Source: Hylemonella gracilis ATCC 19624
GTDB lineage: Bacteria > Pseudomonadota > Gammaproteobacteria > Burkholderiales > Burkholderiaceae_C
Direction: 5' to 3'
Assembly (NCBI RefSeq): GCF_000211835.1
Contig: NZ_AEGR01000029.1
Span: 1 to 64,000, forward strand
Length of the DNA stretch: 64,000 nt
Shown: piece by piece, positions 10,197-19,477 of the stretch
Layout: the number at the start of each line of letters is the position of its first letter
Numbering within the stretch: the stretch's first letter is position 1
The notes under the pieces: generated by a model
Seen by the model: the letters and a program-made list of their open reading frames with translations, nothing else
Told to the model about the DNA's origin: nothing
Database searches by the model: none
Made by a program: the position numbers and the translations under genes

Positions 10197-10287
10197 CGCT
10201 GCGGACCTCCCCCGCGGCAAACCGTGTCCGTCTCGCCAAGGGGGCGGCCAAGGTCTTTGACGGCGCTTACCCAAGCGCCGTTTTTTC
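10197..10287 (+). ncRNA. Candidate structured short RNA or attenuated leader of uppP
   Basis: About 90 bases between a plausible promoter and an intrinsic terminator contain no open reading frame but can fold strongly: GACCTCCCCC near 10204-10213 can pair with the GGGGGCGG...AGGTC segment near 10239-10255. The terminator lies 34 bases before the uppP start, so the transcript could be an independent small RNA or an attenuator that controls uppP. I do not recognise the family. Evidence is sequence geometry only. Confidence 0.4.
10260..10286 (+). terminator. Intrinsic terminator upstream of uppP
   Basis: A 9-bp stem (ACGGCGCTT at 10260-10268 and AAGCGCCGT at 10273-10281) with a 4-base loop is followed by six T residues. 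It lies between divergent glnS and uppP, so it does not simply end either gene. Confidence 0.75.
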
Positions 10288-10320
10288 TGGTGAGACATCT
10301 TTTTCAGGCAGATTGCGCGC

Positions 10321-11181
10321 GTGGATGCTCTACTTTTGTTGAAGGCCGCCCTGATGGGCATCGTCGAAGGCCTGACCGAATTCCTTCCCATCTCCAGCAC
10401 GGGGCATTTGATCTTGGCGGGCAGCCTCTTGGGCTTCCACGACGAGAAAGCCAAGGTGTTCGACATCGCGATTCAGACCGGTGCGATCTTCGCTGTCATC
10501 TTGGTTTATTGGCAAAAGATCCGCGCCACGCTGGTGGAATTGCCCACGCAAGCGCGCGCACGGCGCTTCGCGCTCAATGTGTTGATCGCCTTCTTCCCCG
10601 CCGTGCTGCTGGGGCTGCTGGCGGGCAAGGCCATTCAGGCGCACCTCTTCACGCCCGAAGTGGTGGCGACCACGTTCATCGTGGGCGGCTTCATCATCCT
10701 CTGGGCGGAGCGGCGCCAAGCGCGCCTGGCCGCGCAGCCGCTGGCGCGGGGCGCCCACGCGCCCCTGGTGCAAGACGTGGACGACATGCGCTGGCAGGAC
10801 GCGCTCAAGGTCGGCCTCGTGCAGTGCCTGGCCATGGTGCCGGGCACCAGCCGCAGCGGCGCGACCATCATCGGGGGCATGCTGCTGGGCCTGTCGCGCA
10901 AGGCCGCTACGGATTTCTCTTTCTACCTCGCCATGCCCACGCTGATCGGCGCGGGGGCCTACAGCCTGTACAAGGAGCGCGCCCTGCTGAGCCTGGCGGA
11001 CTTGCCGATGTTCGGCGTCGGTTTGCTGTTCTCCTTCATCAGCGCCTGGCTCTGCGTGCGCTGGCTGCTGCGTTTCATTGCCACGCACAGCTTCGTGGGC
11101 TTCGCCTGGTACCGCATCGTCTTTGGCCTGATCGTGCTGGGCACGGCCTGGAGCGGACTGGTGGAGTGGCGTGCGGCTTGA
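10321..11181 (+). CDS. uppP: Undecaprenyl-diphosphatase UppP (BacA family)
   Basis: Integral membrane phosphatase that recycles the undecaprenyl carrier for peptidoglycan and other envelope polymers and gives low-level bacitracin resistance. The two active-site signatures are present: [14 protein letters not shown] at about residues 16-29 and [10 protein letters not shown] at about 175-184. Seven to eight hydrophobic segments fill the 286 residues, the usual family length. The GTG at 10321 is the start that gives the conserved N-terminus; the gene is probably monocistronic and followed by a terminator-like hairpin. Confidence 0.95.
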   Translation: MDALLLLKAALMGIVEGLTEFLPISSTGHLILAGSLLGFHDEKAKVFDIAIQTGAIFAVILVYWQKIRATLVELPTQARARRFALNVLIAFFPAVLLGLLAGKAIQAHLFTPEVVATTFIVGGFIILWAERRQARLAAQPLARGAHAPLVQDVDDMRWQDALKVGLVQCLAMVPGTSRSGATIIGGMLLGLSRKAATDFSFYLAMPTLIGAGAYSLYKERALLSLADLPMFGVGLLFSFISAWLCVRWLLRFIATHSFVGFAWYRIVFGLIVLGTAWSGLVEWRAA

Positions 11182-11246
11182 ACGATCCGGCGGCGCGGCG
11201 GTGCGGCGGGCGGCGTTCTGAGCAGACCAGACCTAAACTGGACCCT

Positions 11247-11273
11247 AAGGCCTGGCGATCCCCAGGCCTTTCC
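11247..11273 (+). terminator. Probable terminator of uppP
   Basis: Stem AAGGCCTGG (11247-11255) pairs perfectly with CCAGGCCTT (11262-11270) across a 6-base loop, followed by a short T/C tract. The T run is weak, so efficiency is uncertain. Confidence 0.6.
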
Positions 11274-11286
11274 TCCGGCTAAAATC

Positions 11287-11315
11287 TTGCGTGCAATTGG
11301 ATTGCGTCATATTTT
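11287..11315 (+). promoter_or_regulatory. Candidate promoter of the glutathione peroxidase gene
   Basis: TTGCGT (11287-11292) and TATTTT (11310-11315) are 17 bases apart, and the start codon follows 24 bases after the -10 box. Confidence 0.5.
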
Positions 11316-11338
11316 TAACGCCCTGCGAGGAAATCCCC

Positions 11339-11824
11339 ATGTCCGAATTTCAGCAACTGAGCGCCCTGTCTCTGGGCGGAAAGCCCGTCTCCCTCGGTGA
11401 CTACCAGGGCAAGGTGGTGCTGGTGGTCAACACCGCCAGCCAATGCGGCTTCACACCCCAGTACGCGGGCCTGGAGCAGCTCTACAAACAGTACAAGGAC
11501 CAGGGCCTGGTCATCCTGGGTTTTCCGTGCAACCAGTTCGGGCAGCAGGAACCGGGCGGCGCCAAGGAAATCGCCGAGACCTGCGAGATCAACTACGGCG
11601 TGACCTTTCCGATGTTCGCCAAGGTGGACGTCAACGGCCCGCAGGCGCACCCGCTCTTTCAGTGGCTGACCGCCAAGTTGCCGGGCTGGTTTGGGCGGCG
11701 CGTGAAGTGGAACTTCACCAAGTTCCTGATTGGCCGTGATGGCCAGCCCATCAAGCGCTTTGCCCCCATCACCAAGCCGGCTCGCCTGGAGTCTCAGGTG
11801 CGCCGCGCACTGGGCCTGTCCTGA
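11339..11824 (+). CDS. Glutathione peroxidase family protein
   Basis: A 161-residue cytoplasmic thiol peroxidase that reduces peroxides with glutathione or thioredoxin. The catalytic tetrad is recognisable: Cys36 in NTASQCGFT, Gln in FPCNQFGQQEPGG (about 70-82), and Trp/Asn in VKWNFTKFL (about 126-134). The second cysteine in FPCNQF is typical of the two-cysteine, thioredoxin-dependent bacterial subgroup. The ATG at 11339 follows a GAGGAAA ribosome binding site and matches the family start; an upstream extension from 11291 is unlikely. Confidence 0.93.
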   Translation: MSEFQQLSALSLGGKPVSLGDYQGKVVLVVNTASQCGFTPQYAGLEQLYKQYKDQGLVILGFPCNQFGQQEPGGAKEIAETCEINYGVTFPMFAKVDVNGPQAHPLFQWLTAKLPGWFGRRVKWNFTKFLIGRDGQPIKRFAPITKPARLESQVRRALGLS

Positions 11825-11857
11825 ACGTTGCCGGTGGGGCCGGGGCCGAGGCGGCGC

Positions 11858-13123
11858 TCAGGCCGCTTCCAGCCAGAGCTTTTCCAGATTGGGGAAGTTC
11901 CACTGCTCCGGGTTCTCGCGCGACACGATGCGCACCGGGCAATCCGCGCTGGCGAGGTTGAAGGTTTGCGGTGGAATGCGGCGGTCGCGTTCCACCGAAT
12001 AGAAGGCGCGGATGATGGGCTTGGTCAGCGCCTGCTCCGACTGGTCGACCACGATGCCCAGCATCACCCCCGAGGGCGTGCCCGCATTGTTGGCGTTGAG
12101 CCGCAGCAATGAGCCGATCGGGTAGATGCCCACGCTCTTGACGAAGGCCTGGAACACCCGCTGGTCGAAGTGCCCGCCGGCCCACTCGGCCATCTTGTGC
12201 AGAGACTCCGCGGGGTCCCAGCCGTTCTTGTAGGGGCGGTTGGAGGTGATGGCGTCGTACACGTCGCACACGGCGCCCATCTTGGCGTACAGGCTGATCT
12301 CCTCGCCCTTGAGGCCATGCGGGTAGCCCGTGCCATTCATTTTTTCGTGGTGGTGCAGCACCACGTCCAGAGCCTCGGGCGGAAGGTTGCGCATCTCGCG
12401 CAGGATGTCGTAGCCCTGGGCCGGGTGCTCGCGCATGATGGCGAACTCGTGTTCGGTCAGCTTGCCCGGCTTGTCCAGCACTTCCTTGGGGATCTTGGCC
12501 TTGCCCACGTCATGCAGCAGCCCGGCCATGCCCGCGGCTTCCGTCTGCCGGTCGTCCAGGCCGAGCTGGCGCGCCAGGGCGATCATCAGGGCGCACACCG
12601 CCACCGAATGCATGTAGGTGTAGTCATCCGCCTTCTTCAGGCGCGCCATGCTGATCAGCGCGCTGGCGTTGCGGTTGATCGACTGGGAAATCTGTTCCAC
12701 CAACTGATGGGCGTTGCGGGTGTCGACCGCGTGTCCCATGCGCGCCTCCTGGAACATGGACAGCACGGTGTCCTTGGCCTCGGCGCAGATCTGCGCGGCG
12801 CGCTGCAACTCGGCGTGGATGGGCTCGCTGGGCCGTGAGCGTGAGGGCGGTGGCGGGGGCAGCTTGTGACTGGAGGCCGGCTGCGGCAGGTCTCGCGCCA
12901 TGGCGTCGCCGTCGTCGGCTGCCCGACCTTCGGCCGGCACATCCAGGCCCTTGCCGGTGTCGATCCAGACCTCGCGCACCTCGCTGGCGAGAATGCGCTC
13001 CAGGTCTTCGCGGTTGTCCAGAAAGAAGCTGTCCCGCCAAAACGGGTGGTCGGTCCAAGACCCGCGCAACTCCTCGATCCACATTCCCAATTCAAGACGG
13101 TCGACACTGATGCACTTGAGCAT
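11858..13123 (-). CDS. HD-GYP domain cyclic-di-GMP phosphodiesterase with DUF3391
   Basis: A 421-residue cytoplasmic protein. Residues about 1-110 resemble DUF3391 (LELGMWIEEL), the usual N-terminal partner of this class. The HD-GYP domain (about 150-330) has the catalytic HD in LLHDVGKAKIP, HHHEKMNGTGYP carrying the GYP motif, and CDVYDAITSNRPYK, all intact, so hydrolysis of c-di-GMP to GMP is expected. The last 80 residues are a small extra region. The start at 13123 follows GAGGAATCC; the longer frame to 13243 lacks family similarity. It is divergent from a hybrid kinase across a region with a perfect palindrome. Confidence 0.9.
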   Translation of the reverse strand: MLKCISVDRLELGMWIEELRGSWTDHPFWRDSFFLDNREDLERILASEVREVWIDTGKGLDVPAEGRAADDGDAMARDLPQPASSHKLPPPPPSRSRPSEPIHAELQRAAQICAEAKDTVLSMFQEARMGHAVDTRNAHQLVEQISQSINRNASALISMARLKKADDYTYMHSVAVCALMIALARQLGLDDRQTEAAGMAGLLHDVGKAKIPKEVLDKPGKLTEHEFAIMREHPAQGYDILREMRNLPPEALDVVLHHHEKMNGTGYPHGLKGEEISLYAKMGAVCDVYDAITSNRPYKNGWDPAESLHKMAEWAGGHFDQRVFQAFVKSVGIYPIGSLLRLNANNAGTPSGVMLGIVVDQSEQALTKPIIRAFYSVERDRRIPPQTFNLASADCPVRIVSRENPEQWNFPNLEKLWLEAA

Positions 13124-13199
13124 GGATTCCTCGCCATTCCAGGGCGGAACAGAACAGAAAGAAGATAGGGTTTTGTAGCCCAGGATGGTCCGGGGTATT

Positions 13200-13213
13200 G
13201 TTACATTTGTAAC
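13200..13213. promoter_or_regulatory. 14-bp perfect palindrome in a divergent promoter region
   Basis: GTTACATTTGTAAC is a perfect inverted repeat with 6-base arms and two central bases. It lies about 77 bases before the HD-GYP start and 39 before the hybrid kinase start, a position fitting a shared operator. The binding protein is unknown; the LuxR-type regulator at 15165-15830 is one candidate. Confidence 0.45.
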
Positions 13214-13251
13214 TATGCCTGTCTCTTTGTTATTTGGCATCACCCAAAAGA

Positions 13252-15120
13252 ATGATCGCCCACGGAAAACCTGGAATTGATGGCATGCGCGTGAACAATG
13301 CCGATGCCGCCCCCAACCTGGAGGGGGCCGTGGTCGCCGAGGCCGTGCGGGAGCACTACCGCAACCAGCCGATTGCCTTGTTTGCCAGTGCCGCCACGTC
13401 GGCTTTCACCGCCGTGGTGGTGGCGCCCGCGACGCCCACCCTGGTGTGGGTGAGCTGGCTGCTGCTGATGTACGCCCAGGTCGGCGTGCGCCTGCTGCTG
13501 TTGCTGGCCTACCAGCGCGGCCACCCAGACGCGGAGTCCATGGCGCGCTGGGGCCGCAGATCCAGCGTTGGGCAGTTGGTGTCGGGCTTGGTGTGGGGGG
13601 CCGGGGCGCTCGTCCTCAACCCCAGCGGGGCGATGGAGGTGCAACTGTTCCTGACCGTGATGATCGCCATGCTCGCGATCACCGCGGGCGGGGCATTTGC
13701 CACGCTGCGCCCCGCCTTCCTCGCCTTTTACCTGCCCTGCATGCTGCCGCTGCCCTTCGCCTTGTTCTCGATCGGCGGCAACATCGGCCACGTCGCGGGC
13801 CTGACCCTGCTGATCTACACCTACTTCTTCGGCGTCTTTTCCCTGCGCGTGAACCGCGGTTTGCTGGAATCCATACGCCTGCGCTTGGCGCAGACGCAGC
13901 TGGCCGAGCAGTTGGCGCAGCGCACCGCCGTGGCGGAAGCGGCGGCGGCGGACAAATCGCGCTTCCTGGCCGCGGCCAGCCACGACTTGCGCCAACCCCT
14001 GCATGCCCTGGCGTTGTTCGTGGATGCCCTCAAATCCTGCGTGGACGGGCCTTCGCGCGAGGCGCTGGTGCGCAACATCGAGCAATCGCTGGGGGCGATG
14101 GACTCGCTCTTCCACGCCTTGCTCGACATCTCGAAGCTGGATGCGGGCGTGGTGCGCCCGGTTTGGGAGCCTTTCCCCGTGCAGGCCCTGCTGGATGACG
14201 TGCTGCTGAACTTCAGCGGTCCAGCCCAGGCGCAGGGGCTGCGCCTGCTCGTTCGGCCCAGTGCGGCCTGGGTGCGAGGCGACCGCCTGCTGTGCGGGCA
14301 GATGCTGGCCAATCTGGTCTCCAACGCCTTGCGCTACACGCGCCAGGGCGGCGTGTTGGTCGCTTGCCGCCGCGAGCGGCGCGGCGGGCGGGATGGGCGC
14401 GACGGCGGCTGGCGCATCGTGGTGCTCGACACGGGCATCGGCATTGCCCCCGAGCAATTGGACGAGGTGTTCAAGGAATTCGTCCAAATTGGCAACCCCG
14501 AGCGCGACCGCCGCCAGGGCTTGGGACTGGGGCTGGCCATCGTGCGCCGCATCGCCGATCTGATGCGGATGCCAGTGCATGTGCGCTCGCGGCCTGGGCG
14601 CGGGTCCACCTTCGGTTTCTCGCTGCCGCGCGCCGAGCCGCAGGCCGCCGCCGCGCACGCAGTCCACGGTGCCGTGGCGGGCGATTCAGTGTCGCAGTTT
14701 GAAGGGCAACTGACGGGGTGCCTGGTGGCGGTGCTGGACGATGAAATCCACGTGCGCGAAGGCATGCAGGCCTTGCTGCAGAGCTGGGGGGCGCAGGTGG
14801 TCACCGCGCCCAGTTGCGCGGCCCTGATCGCTGGGCTGAACGCGCAAACCCGCGCGCCCGATGTGCTGGTGTGCGACTACCGCCTCCAGGGTGGAGCGAG
14901 TGGCATCACGGCCGTGCACGAGGTGCGGGAGGAGTTCAACAGCGCCATTCCCGCCTTGCTGGTCACGGGGGACACGGCCCCGGACCGCTTGGCGCAAGCC
15001 ACGGCCAGCGGTCTGCCCCTCTTGCACAAGCCGGTGCAGCCCCGCGTCTTGCGCCGCATGCTGTCGGCGCTGGCCCGCCAGGGCCCCCAGGCACCTCAGG
15101 CCCATGCGGACAGGGTCTGA
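13252..15120 (+). CDS. Membrane hybrid sensor histidine kinase
   Basis: A 622-residue kinase. Residues about 35-205 hold five to six hydrophobic segments. The HisKA helix (about 235-300) contains the phosphoacceptor His in AAASHDLRQPLHAL. The HATPase domain (about 340-460) shows the N box NLVSNALRYT, DTGIGI and GLGLGLAIV. A C-terminal receiver (about 480-600) has CLVAVLDDE and phosphoacceptor Asp in LVCDYRLQGG. This SHDLRQP class commonly works with NarL/LuxR-type regulators, and one lies convergent just downstream. The start is uncertain: ATG 13252 and ATG 13285 are both possible and neither has a strong ribosome binding site. Confidence 0.9.
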   Translation: MIAHGKPGIDGMRVNNADAAPNLEGAVVAEAVREHYRNQPIALFASAATSAFTAVVVAPATPTLVWVSWLLLMYAQVGVRLLLLLAYQRGHPDAESMARWGRRSSVGQLVSGLVWGAGALVLNPSGAMEVQLFLTVMIAMLAITAGGAFATLRPAFLAFYLPCMLPLPFALFSIGGNIGHVAGLTLLIYTYFFGVFSLRVNRGLLESIRLRLAQTQLAEQLAQRTAVAEAAAADKSRFLAAASHDLRQPLHALALFVDALKSCVDGPSREALVRNIEQSLGAMDSLFHALLDISKLDAGVVRPVWEPFPVQALLDDVLLNFSGPAQAQGLRLLVRPSAAWVRGDRLLCGQMLANLVSNALRYTRQGGVLVACRRERRGGRDGRDGGWRIVVLDTGIGIAPEQLDEVFKEFVQIGNPERDRRQGLGLGLAIVRRIADLMRMPVHVRSRPGRGSTFGFSLPRAEPQAAAAHAVHGAVAGDSVSQFEGQLTGCLVAVLDDEIHVREGMQALLQSWGAQVVTAPSCAALIAGLNAQTRAPDVLVCDYRLQGGASGITAVHEVREEFNSAIPALLVTGDTAPDRLAQATASGLPLLHKPVQPRVLRRMLSALARQGPQAPQAHADRV

Positions 15121-15164
15121 GCGACCCGAGCAAGCGAGCAAGGGGCGCGTCGCGCTGGCCCGAT

Positions 15165-15830
15165 TCAATCCTTGACGATGCCGCGCAAACGCGCTTCGAC
15201 GATGGCCTGGGTGCGGCTCATCACGTTCAAGGCTTTGAAGATGGCCGAGATGTGAGTTTTCACGGTGTTGTGCGTCAGGTTCATGTCGCGGGCGATTTCC
15301 TTGTTGGACAGCCCCTGGCAAAGGCGGGCCAGCACCTGGTGCTGGCGCTTGGTCAGGCCGTGCTCGTCCGTTCCACCCCCGCCTGCTCGGGGCGCGGTGC
15401 CCAGGATCGCGCCCGCCATCGACGGCGGCGCGTAGAAGCCGCCCTCCAAGCCGCCTTCCAGCACTTGGCGCAGGGCGTGCAACATGTCAGGTGGGCGCAT
15501 GGACTTGGGCACGAAGCCCTGGGCACCGGCCGCCAGTGCGGCGCGGGCGTCGGACTGCTGTTCGGACCCCGAGACCACGGCGATGGGCGCGTCCGGCTGC
15601 AATTGGCGCAGCAGTCCGATGGCCGCCAACCCGCTCATGCGGGGCAATTGCAGATCGACCAGGATGAGGCGCACGGCGCCGTCGGTGTTTTTCGCCATGA
15701 CCAAGGCCGACTCGACGTCGCCCACGCCCGTGATGTTGGCCTCGGGCAGCAAGGTCCGCAGCAAGGGGAACAGCCCCTCGCGAAACAGGGGATGGTCATC
15801 GATGACCAGGACGCGCTGAGGCGTTTGCAT
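15165..15830 (-). CDS. NarL/LuxR-family response regulator
   Basis: A 221-residue DNA-binding response regulator. The receiver (1-125) has the acidic pair in VLVIDDHPLFREG, phosphoacceptor Asp in ILVDLQLPRMSG near residue 58, a Ser in VVSGSE and the conserved Lys in FVPKSM. A glycine-rich linker leads to a LuxR-type helix-turn-helix (about 155-215): LTKRQHQVLARLCQGLSNKE followed by NTVKTHISAIFKAL. It converges with the hybrid kinase gene and is 3 bases downstream of the alpha/beta hydrolase gene on its own strand. It is the most natural cognate output of the adjacent kinase (inference). Confidence 0.92.
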   Translation of the reverse strand: MQTPQRVLVIDDHPLFREGLFPLLRTLLPEANITGVGDVESALVMAKNTDGAVRLILVDLQLPRMSGLAAIGLLRQLQPDAPIAVVSGSEQQSDARAALAAGAQGFVPKSMRPPDMLHALRQVLEGGLEGGFYAPPSMAGAILGTAPRAGGGGTDEHGLTKRQHQVLARLCQGLSNKEIARDMNLTHNTVKTHISAIFKALNVMSRTQAIVEARLRGIVKD

Positions 15831-15833
15831 GCT

Positions 15834-16685
15834 TCAGCGCGCCTGCTTGAGCGCGCGCACGCGCAGCAGGTTGCGCAGGGAGGCTTCGATGGCCGCCGCC
15901 GTGGCGACAGGCTGCTCCATGGGGAAGAGGTGCGAACCATCGAGCATCATGATGCGGCCCTTGGTCACCTTCTCCGTCATGGCCATGCCGACCTGACGCA
16001 TCTCCGCCGAATGCCGCCCACCAATGAAGGCCACCGGGCATTTGAGCGGATGGCGCTTGAGCAGGCTGTCCAGGTGGTGGGGCAGGGTGTTGTAGATCGC
16101 GGTTTCCACTTCACGGCGGAAGCTCAGCACGCGCACCTTGCCAGTGGGGCCGTCTTCATCGTGCATGCCGTGCTGCACGTAGTCGCGCAGCACCTCGGGT
16201 TGCCAGTGCGCGAACGCTTTCTTGTGTTGGAAGTGCTCGTAAGCCGCGTCGGCGTCGGGCCAGTTGTCGCGCCGCTTGCGGCTGATGGCGCCCGGCGAGA
16301 TGGCGCCGATCAACTGGGTGTGCTTGACCACGCCCACGCTCGCCGCGCGCCAGCCGCCCAGGATGGGCGAGTCGATCAGCAGCACACCCAGGGCCAGTTC
16401 AGGGTGGCGCGCCGCCGCCATCAGGCTCAGGAAACCGCCCAGTGAATGGCCGACCAGGAAGGCGGGCTCGCCATGTTTTTGCTGTTCTTCGCTGGCGAAG
16501 TCCGCCAGTTGCTGCACCAGGTGCGGCCAGTTGCTGGTGACGGGGTAGCGCGGATCGTGGCCAAATTTCTCCACCGCGCTGACCCGAAAGCCGCGCTGGC
16601 GCAGGTCCTCAAGCAGCTGGCGATAGGTGCCCGCTGGAAACCCGTTGCCGTGCGAGAAGACGATGGGCGGAAGGTTCTGTTTCAT
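15834..16685 (-). CDS. Alpha/beta hydrolase
   Basis: A 283-residue cytoplasmic serine hydrolase of the alpha/beta fold. The oxyanion-hole motif [11 protein letters not shown] is at residues 11-21, the nucleophile elbow VGHSLGG at about 98-104 (Ser101), and a late [12 protein letters not shown] supplies the catalytic His. Substrate unknown. Its start codon overlaps the mutS stop by four bases (16682-16685), so it is translated from the mutS messenger, and the response regulator gene follows directly. Confidence 0.88.
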   Translation of the reverse strand: MKQNLPPIVFSHGNGFPAGTYRQLLEDLRQRGFRVSAVEKFGHDPRYPVTSNWPHLVQQLADFASEEQQKHGEPAFLVGHSLGGFLSLMAAARHPELALGVLLIDSPILGGWRAASVGVVKHTQLIGAISPGAISRKRRDNWPDADAAYEHFQHKKAFAHWQPEVLRDYVQHGMHDEDGPTGKVRVLSFRREVETAIYNTLPHHLDSLLKRHPLKCPVAFIGGRHSAEMRQVGMAMTEKVTKGRIMMLDGSHLFPMEQPVATAAAIEASLRNLLRVRALKQAR

Positions 16686-19363
16686 GAATGGGCCAGCTTC
16701 TTGAGCGCGTAGAGCGCGTCCAGCGCGTCGCGCGGACTCAGGGTGTCGGGGTCGATCTCGGCCAGCCGCGCCTCGACCGCGCTGGGGACGGCCAACTCAG
16801 GTTCTGGCGGCGCCGCGAACAGGTCCACCTGCGCGCGCGACTGACTGGCGGATTGCTCCAGGGCTTCCAGCGCATGTTGCGCGTGGCGCAGCACGGCGGC
16901 GGGCATGCCGGCCAAGCGCGCCACCTGGATGCCATAGCTGCGGCTGGCCGGGCCGCTCTGAATCTCGTGCAGGAAGACGATGCCATGGCCGCCCTTGCCC
17001 GAGGGGCCGGTGGTTTCGGCCGCGCTGACGTGCACGTTCACCGCAGCGCGGTGCTGGCTGGGGAACTCGGTCAGCTCGAAATAATGGGTGGCGAAGAGCG
17101 TGAAGGCTTGCGTCTTGTCGTGCAACTGGCTGGCAATGGCGCCTGCAAGGGCCAGGCCGTCGAAGGTGCTGGTGCCGCGCCCGATCTCGTCCATCAGCAC
17201 CAGGGAATGCGGCGTGGCGGCATGCAGGATCTGCGCGGCCTCGGTCATCTCCAGCATGAAGGTCGATTGCGCGTTGGCCAAGTCGTCCGCCGCGCCGATG
17301 CGGGTGTGAATGGCATCGATCGGCCCCAGCCGGCATGACGCGGCGGGCACGTAGCTGCCCATGGACGCCAGCAGCACGATGAGCGCCACCTGCCGCATGT
17401 AGGTCGACTTACCGCCCATGTTCGGTCCGGTGATGATCTGCATGCGCTGGCGTGGTCCGAGCTGGGTGTCGTTGGCGATGAAACTGCCCCCGCTGTTCTC
17501 CGCCAGCCTGGCCTCGACCACTGGGTGCCGTCCCGCCTCGATGGCGATGCAGGGTTCGGCGACGAAGACCGGCGCGTTCCAGCCCAGCGTGAGTGAGCGC
17601 TCGGCCAGCGCGCACAGCGCATCCAGCGCGGCCAGGGCGCGGGCATGGCGCGTGAGCGTGGGCAGAAAGTCGTCCAGTTGCTCCAGCAATTGCTCGTACA
17701 GCCATTTCTCGCGGGCCAGGGCGCGTTCTTGCGCGGACAGGGCCTTGTCCTCGAAGGTCTTGAGTTCGGGGGTGATGTAGCGCTCGGCGTTCTTGAGCGT
17801 CTGGCGGCGCCGGTAATCCTCGGGCACCTTGTCCAGGTTGCTGCTGGTGACTTCGATGTAGAAGCCGTGCACCTTGTTGTACTGCACCCGCAGGTTGCCG
17901 ATCCCGGTGCGGGCGCGTTCGCGCGCCTCCATGTCCAGCAGGAAGCCGTCGCTGTGGGTCTGGATGGCGCGCAGCTCGTCCAGTTCGGCGTCGAAGCCAT
18001 CGTTGATCACACCGCCGTCGCGCACCAGGGCGGCCGGTTCCGCCAGCAGGGCGCGCGTCAGCAAGTCACCGCAACCGGGGGGCGGTTGCAGGTCCCGCGC
18101 CAGCTCGGCCAGCAAGTCAGCGCGGGCCTCGGGCACGCGCAGGCTGTCGGCCAGCAGGGGTGAGAGCGTGGCCGTTCTCACCAAGGTCTGCGCCAGCCCG
18201 GTCAATTCACGCGGCCGCACCTGGCGCAGCGCGATGCGCGCGACGATGCGTTCCACGTCGCTGCTGCCCTTGATCTGTTCGCGCAGCCTCTGCCAGGGGC
18301 CTCCATGGGCGCTGCCGCCCGGCGCACCCGCGCGCAGCAGCGTGATGGCCGCGATGCGGGCCGTCGCCACCGCGCGGTCGCGTGGCGGCTCCAGCAGCCA
18401 ACGCTTGAGCAGGCGGCTGCCCATGCCGGTCATGCAGGTGTCGAGCAAGGAGAACAGCGTGGGCGAGTCCTCGCCGCGCAGGGTCTGCACCAGCTCCAGG
18501 TTGCGGCGCGTGGTCTGCGGCAGGTCAATCTGCTCATCCTGGCGTTGCACGCGCAGGCCATGCACATGGCTGAGGGCGCGGCCCTGGGTGTGTTCGGCAT
18601 AGGCCAGCAGGGCGGCGGCGGCGGCGTGCGCCAGGGGGCAGTCCTGCGCGCTCCAGGCTTGCAGGCTGGCGGTCTGCAGCAGGGTCTGCAGCCGCTCGCG
18701 CCCCAGCGTGGCGTCGAACTGCCATTCCGGGCGAATCGACAGGGGCGCGGACAGGCTCCCCTGTTGGAGCGCCTGCAGGCGCTGTTCGAAGGCGGGCGAC
18801 ACGCCCGCGCTGTAGATGAGCTCACCGGGCGCGATGCGCAGCAGCCACTCGGCCACATCGTCGGCGTCGCACTCCGCCAGGTGCACCTCGCCTTGGGTGA
18901 CGCTGAGCCAGGCCAGTCCGACGCTGTTGCGCGGACCTTGGTGCAAGGCCAGCAGCAGGGATTCGCTTTTTTCACTGAGCAGGGCGCTGTCGGTCAAGGT
19001 GCCTGGGGTGACCACGCGCACCACCTTGCGTTCGACCGGCCCCTTGGCGGTGGCCACGTCACCCACTTGCTCGCAAATGGCGACGGATTCTCCCAGCTTG
19101 ATCAGGCGCGCCAGGTAGGTTTCCACCGAATGAAATGGCACCCCGGCCATGACCACCGGCTGACCCGCGGACTGGCCGCGTTGGGTCAAGGTGATGTCGA
19201 GCAGCCGTGCCGCTTTTTCAGCGTCCTCATAAAACAGTTCGTAGAAGTCCCCCATGCGGTAGAACAGCAGCGTGCCCGGGTACCCGGCCTTCAGGCTCAG
19301 GTACTGCTGCATCATGGGAGTGTGGGCTGAAAGGGTGGTCGCGTCGGGGGAGGCTGAGGGCAT
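16682..19363 (-). CDS. mutS: DNA mismatch repair protein MutS
   Basis: Mismatch-recognition ATPase of 893 residues. The mismatch-binding Phe-x-Glu motif is in [15 protein letters not shown] around residues 35-49. The ATPase domain has Walker [15 protein letters not shown] around 642-655, Walker B with [16 protein letters not shown] near 721-736 and the conserved ATHYFELT near 762. Length is as expected for beta-proteobacterial MutS. It heads a minus-strand transcription unit continuing into the alpha/beta hydrolase and LuxR-type regulator. ATG 19363 lies 16 residues before the conserved TPMMQQYL start. Confidence 0.97.
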   Translation of the reverse strand: MPSASPDATTLSAHTPMMQQYLSLKAGYPGTLLFYRMGDFYELFYEDAEKAARLLDITLTQRGQSAGQPVVMAGVPFHSVETYLARLIKLGESVAICEQVGDVATAKGPVERKVVRVVTPGTLTDSALLSEKSESLLLALHQGPRNSVGLAWLSVTQGEVHLAECDADDVAEWLLRIAPGELIYSAGVSPAFEQRLQALQQGSLSAPLSIRPEWQFDATLGRERLQTLLQTASLQAWSAQDCPLAHAAAAALLAYAEHTQGRALSHVHGLRVQRQDEQIDLPQTTRRNLELVQTLRGEDSPTLFSLLDTCMTGMGSRLLKRWLLEPPRDRAVATARIAAITLLRAGAPGGSAHGGPWQRLREQIKGSSDVERIVARIALRQVRPRELTGLAQTLVRTATLSPLLADSLRVPEARADLLAELARDLQPPPGCGDLLTRALLAEPAALVRDGGVINDGFDAELDELRAIQTHSDGFLLDMEARERARTGIGNLRVQYNKVHGFYIEVTSSNLDKVPEDYRRRQTLKNAERYITPELKTFEDKALSAQERALAREKWLYEQLLEQLDDFLPTLTRHARALAALDALCALAERSLTLGWNAPVFVAEPCIAIEAGRHPVVEARLAENSGGSFIANDTQLGPRQRMQIITGPNMGGKSTYMRQVALIVLLASMGSYVPAASCRLGPIDAIHTRIGAADDLANAQSTFMLEMTEAAQILHAATPHSLVLMDEIGRGTSTFDGLALAGAIASQLHDKTQAFTLFATHYFELTEFPSQHRAAVNVHVSAAETTGPSGKGGHGIVFLHEIQSGPASRSYGIQVARLAGMPAAVLRHAQHALEALEQSASQSRAQVDLFAAPPEPELAVPSAVEARLAEIDPDTLSPRDALDALYALKKLAHS

Positions 19364-19477
19364 ACGGGCGGGAGTCTATCAACAGGGCCATCGATTACCA
19401 TCTGGTCACATAATGAAACAAAAAAGCCGGGAACTCCGCATCCACAAGGCTTGGTGACTACAGCAATCAGGGATTTC

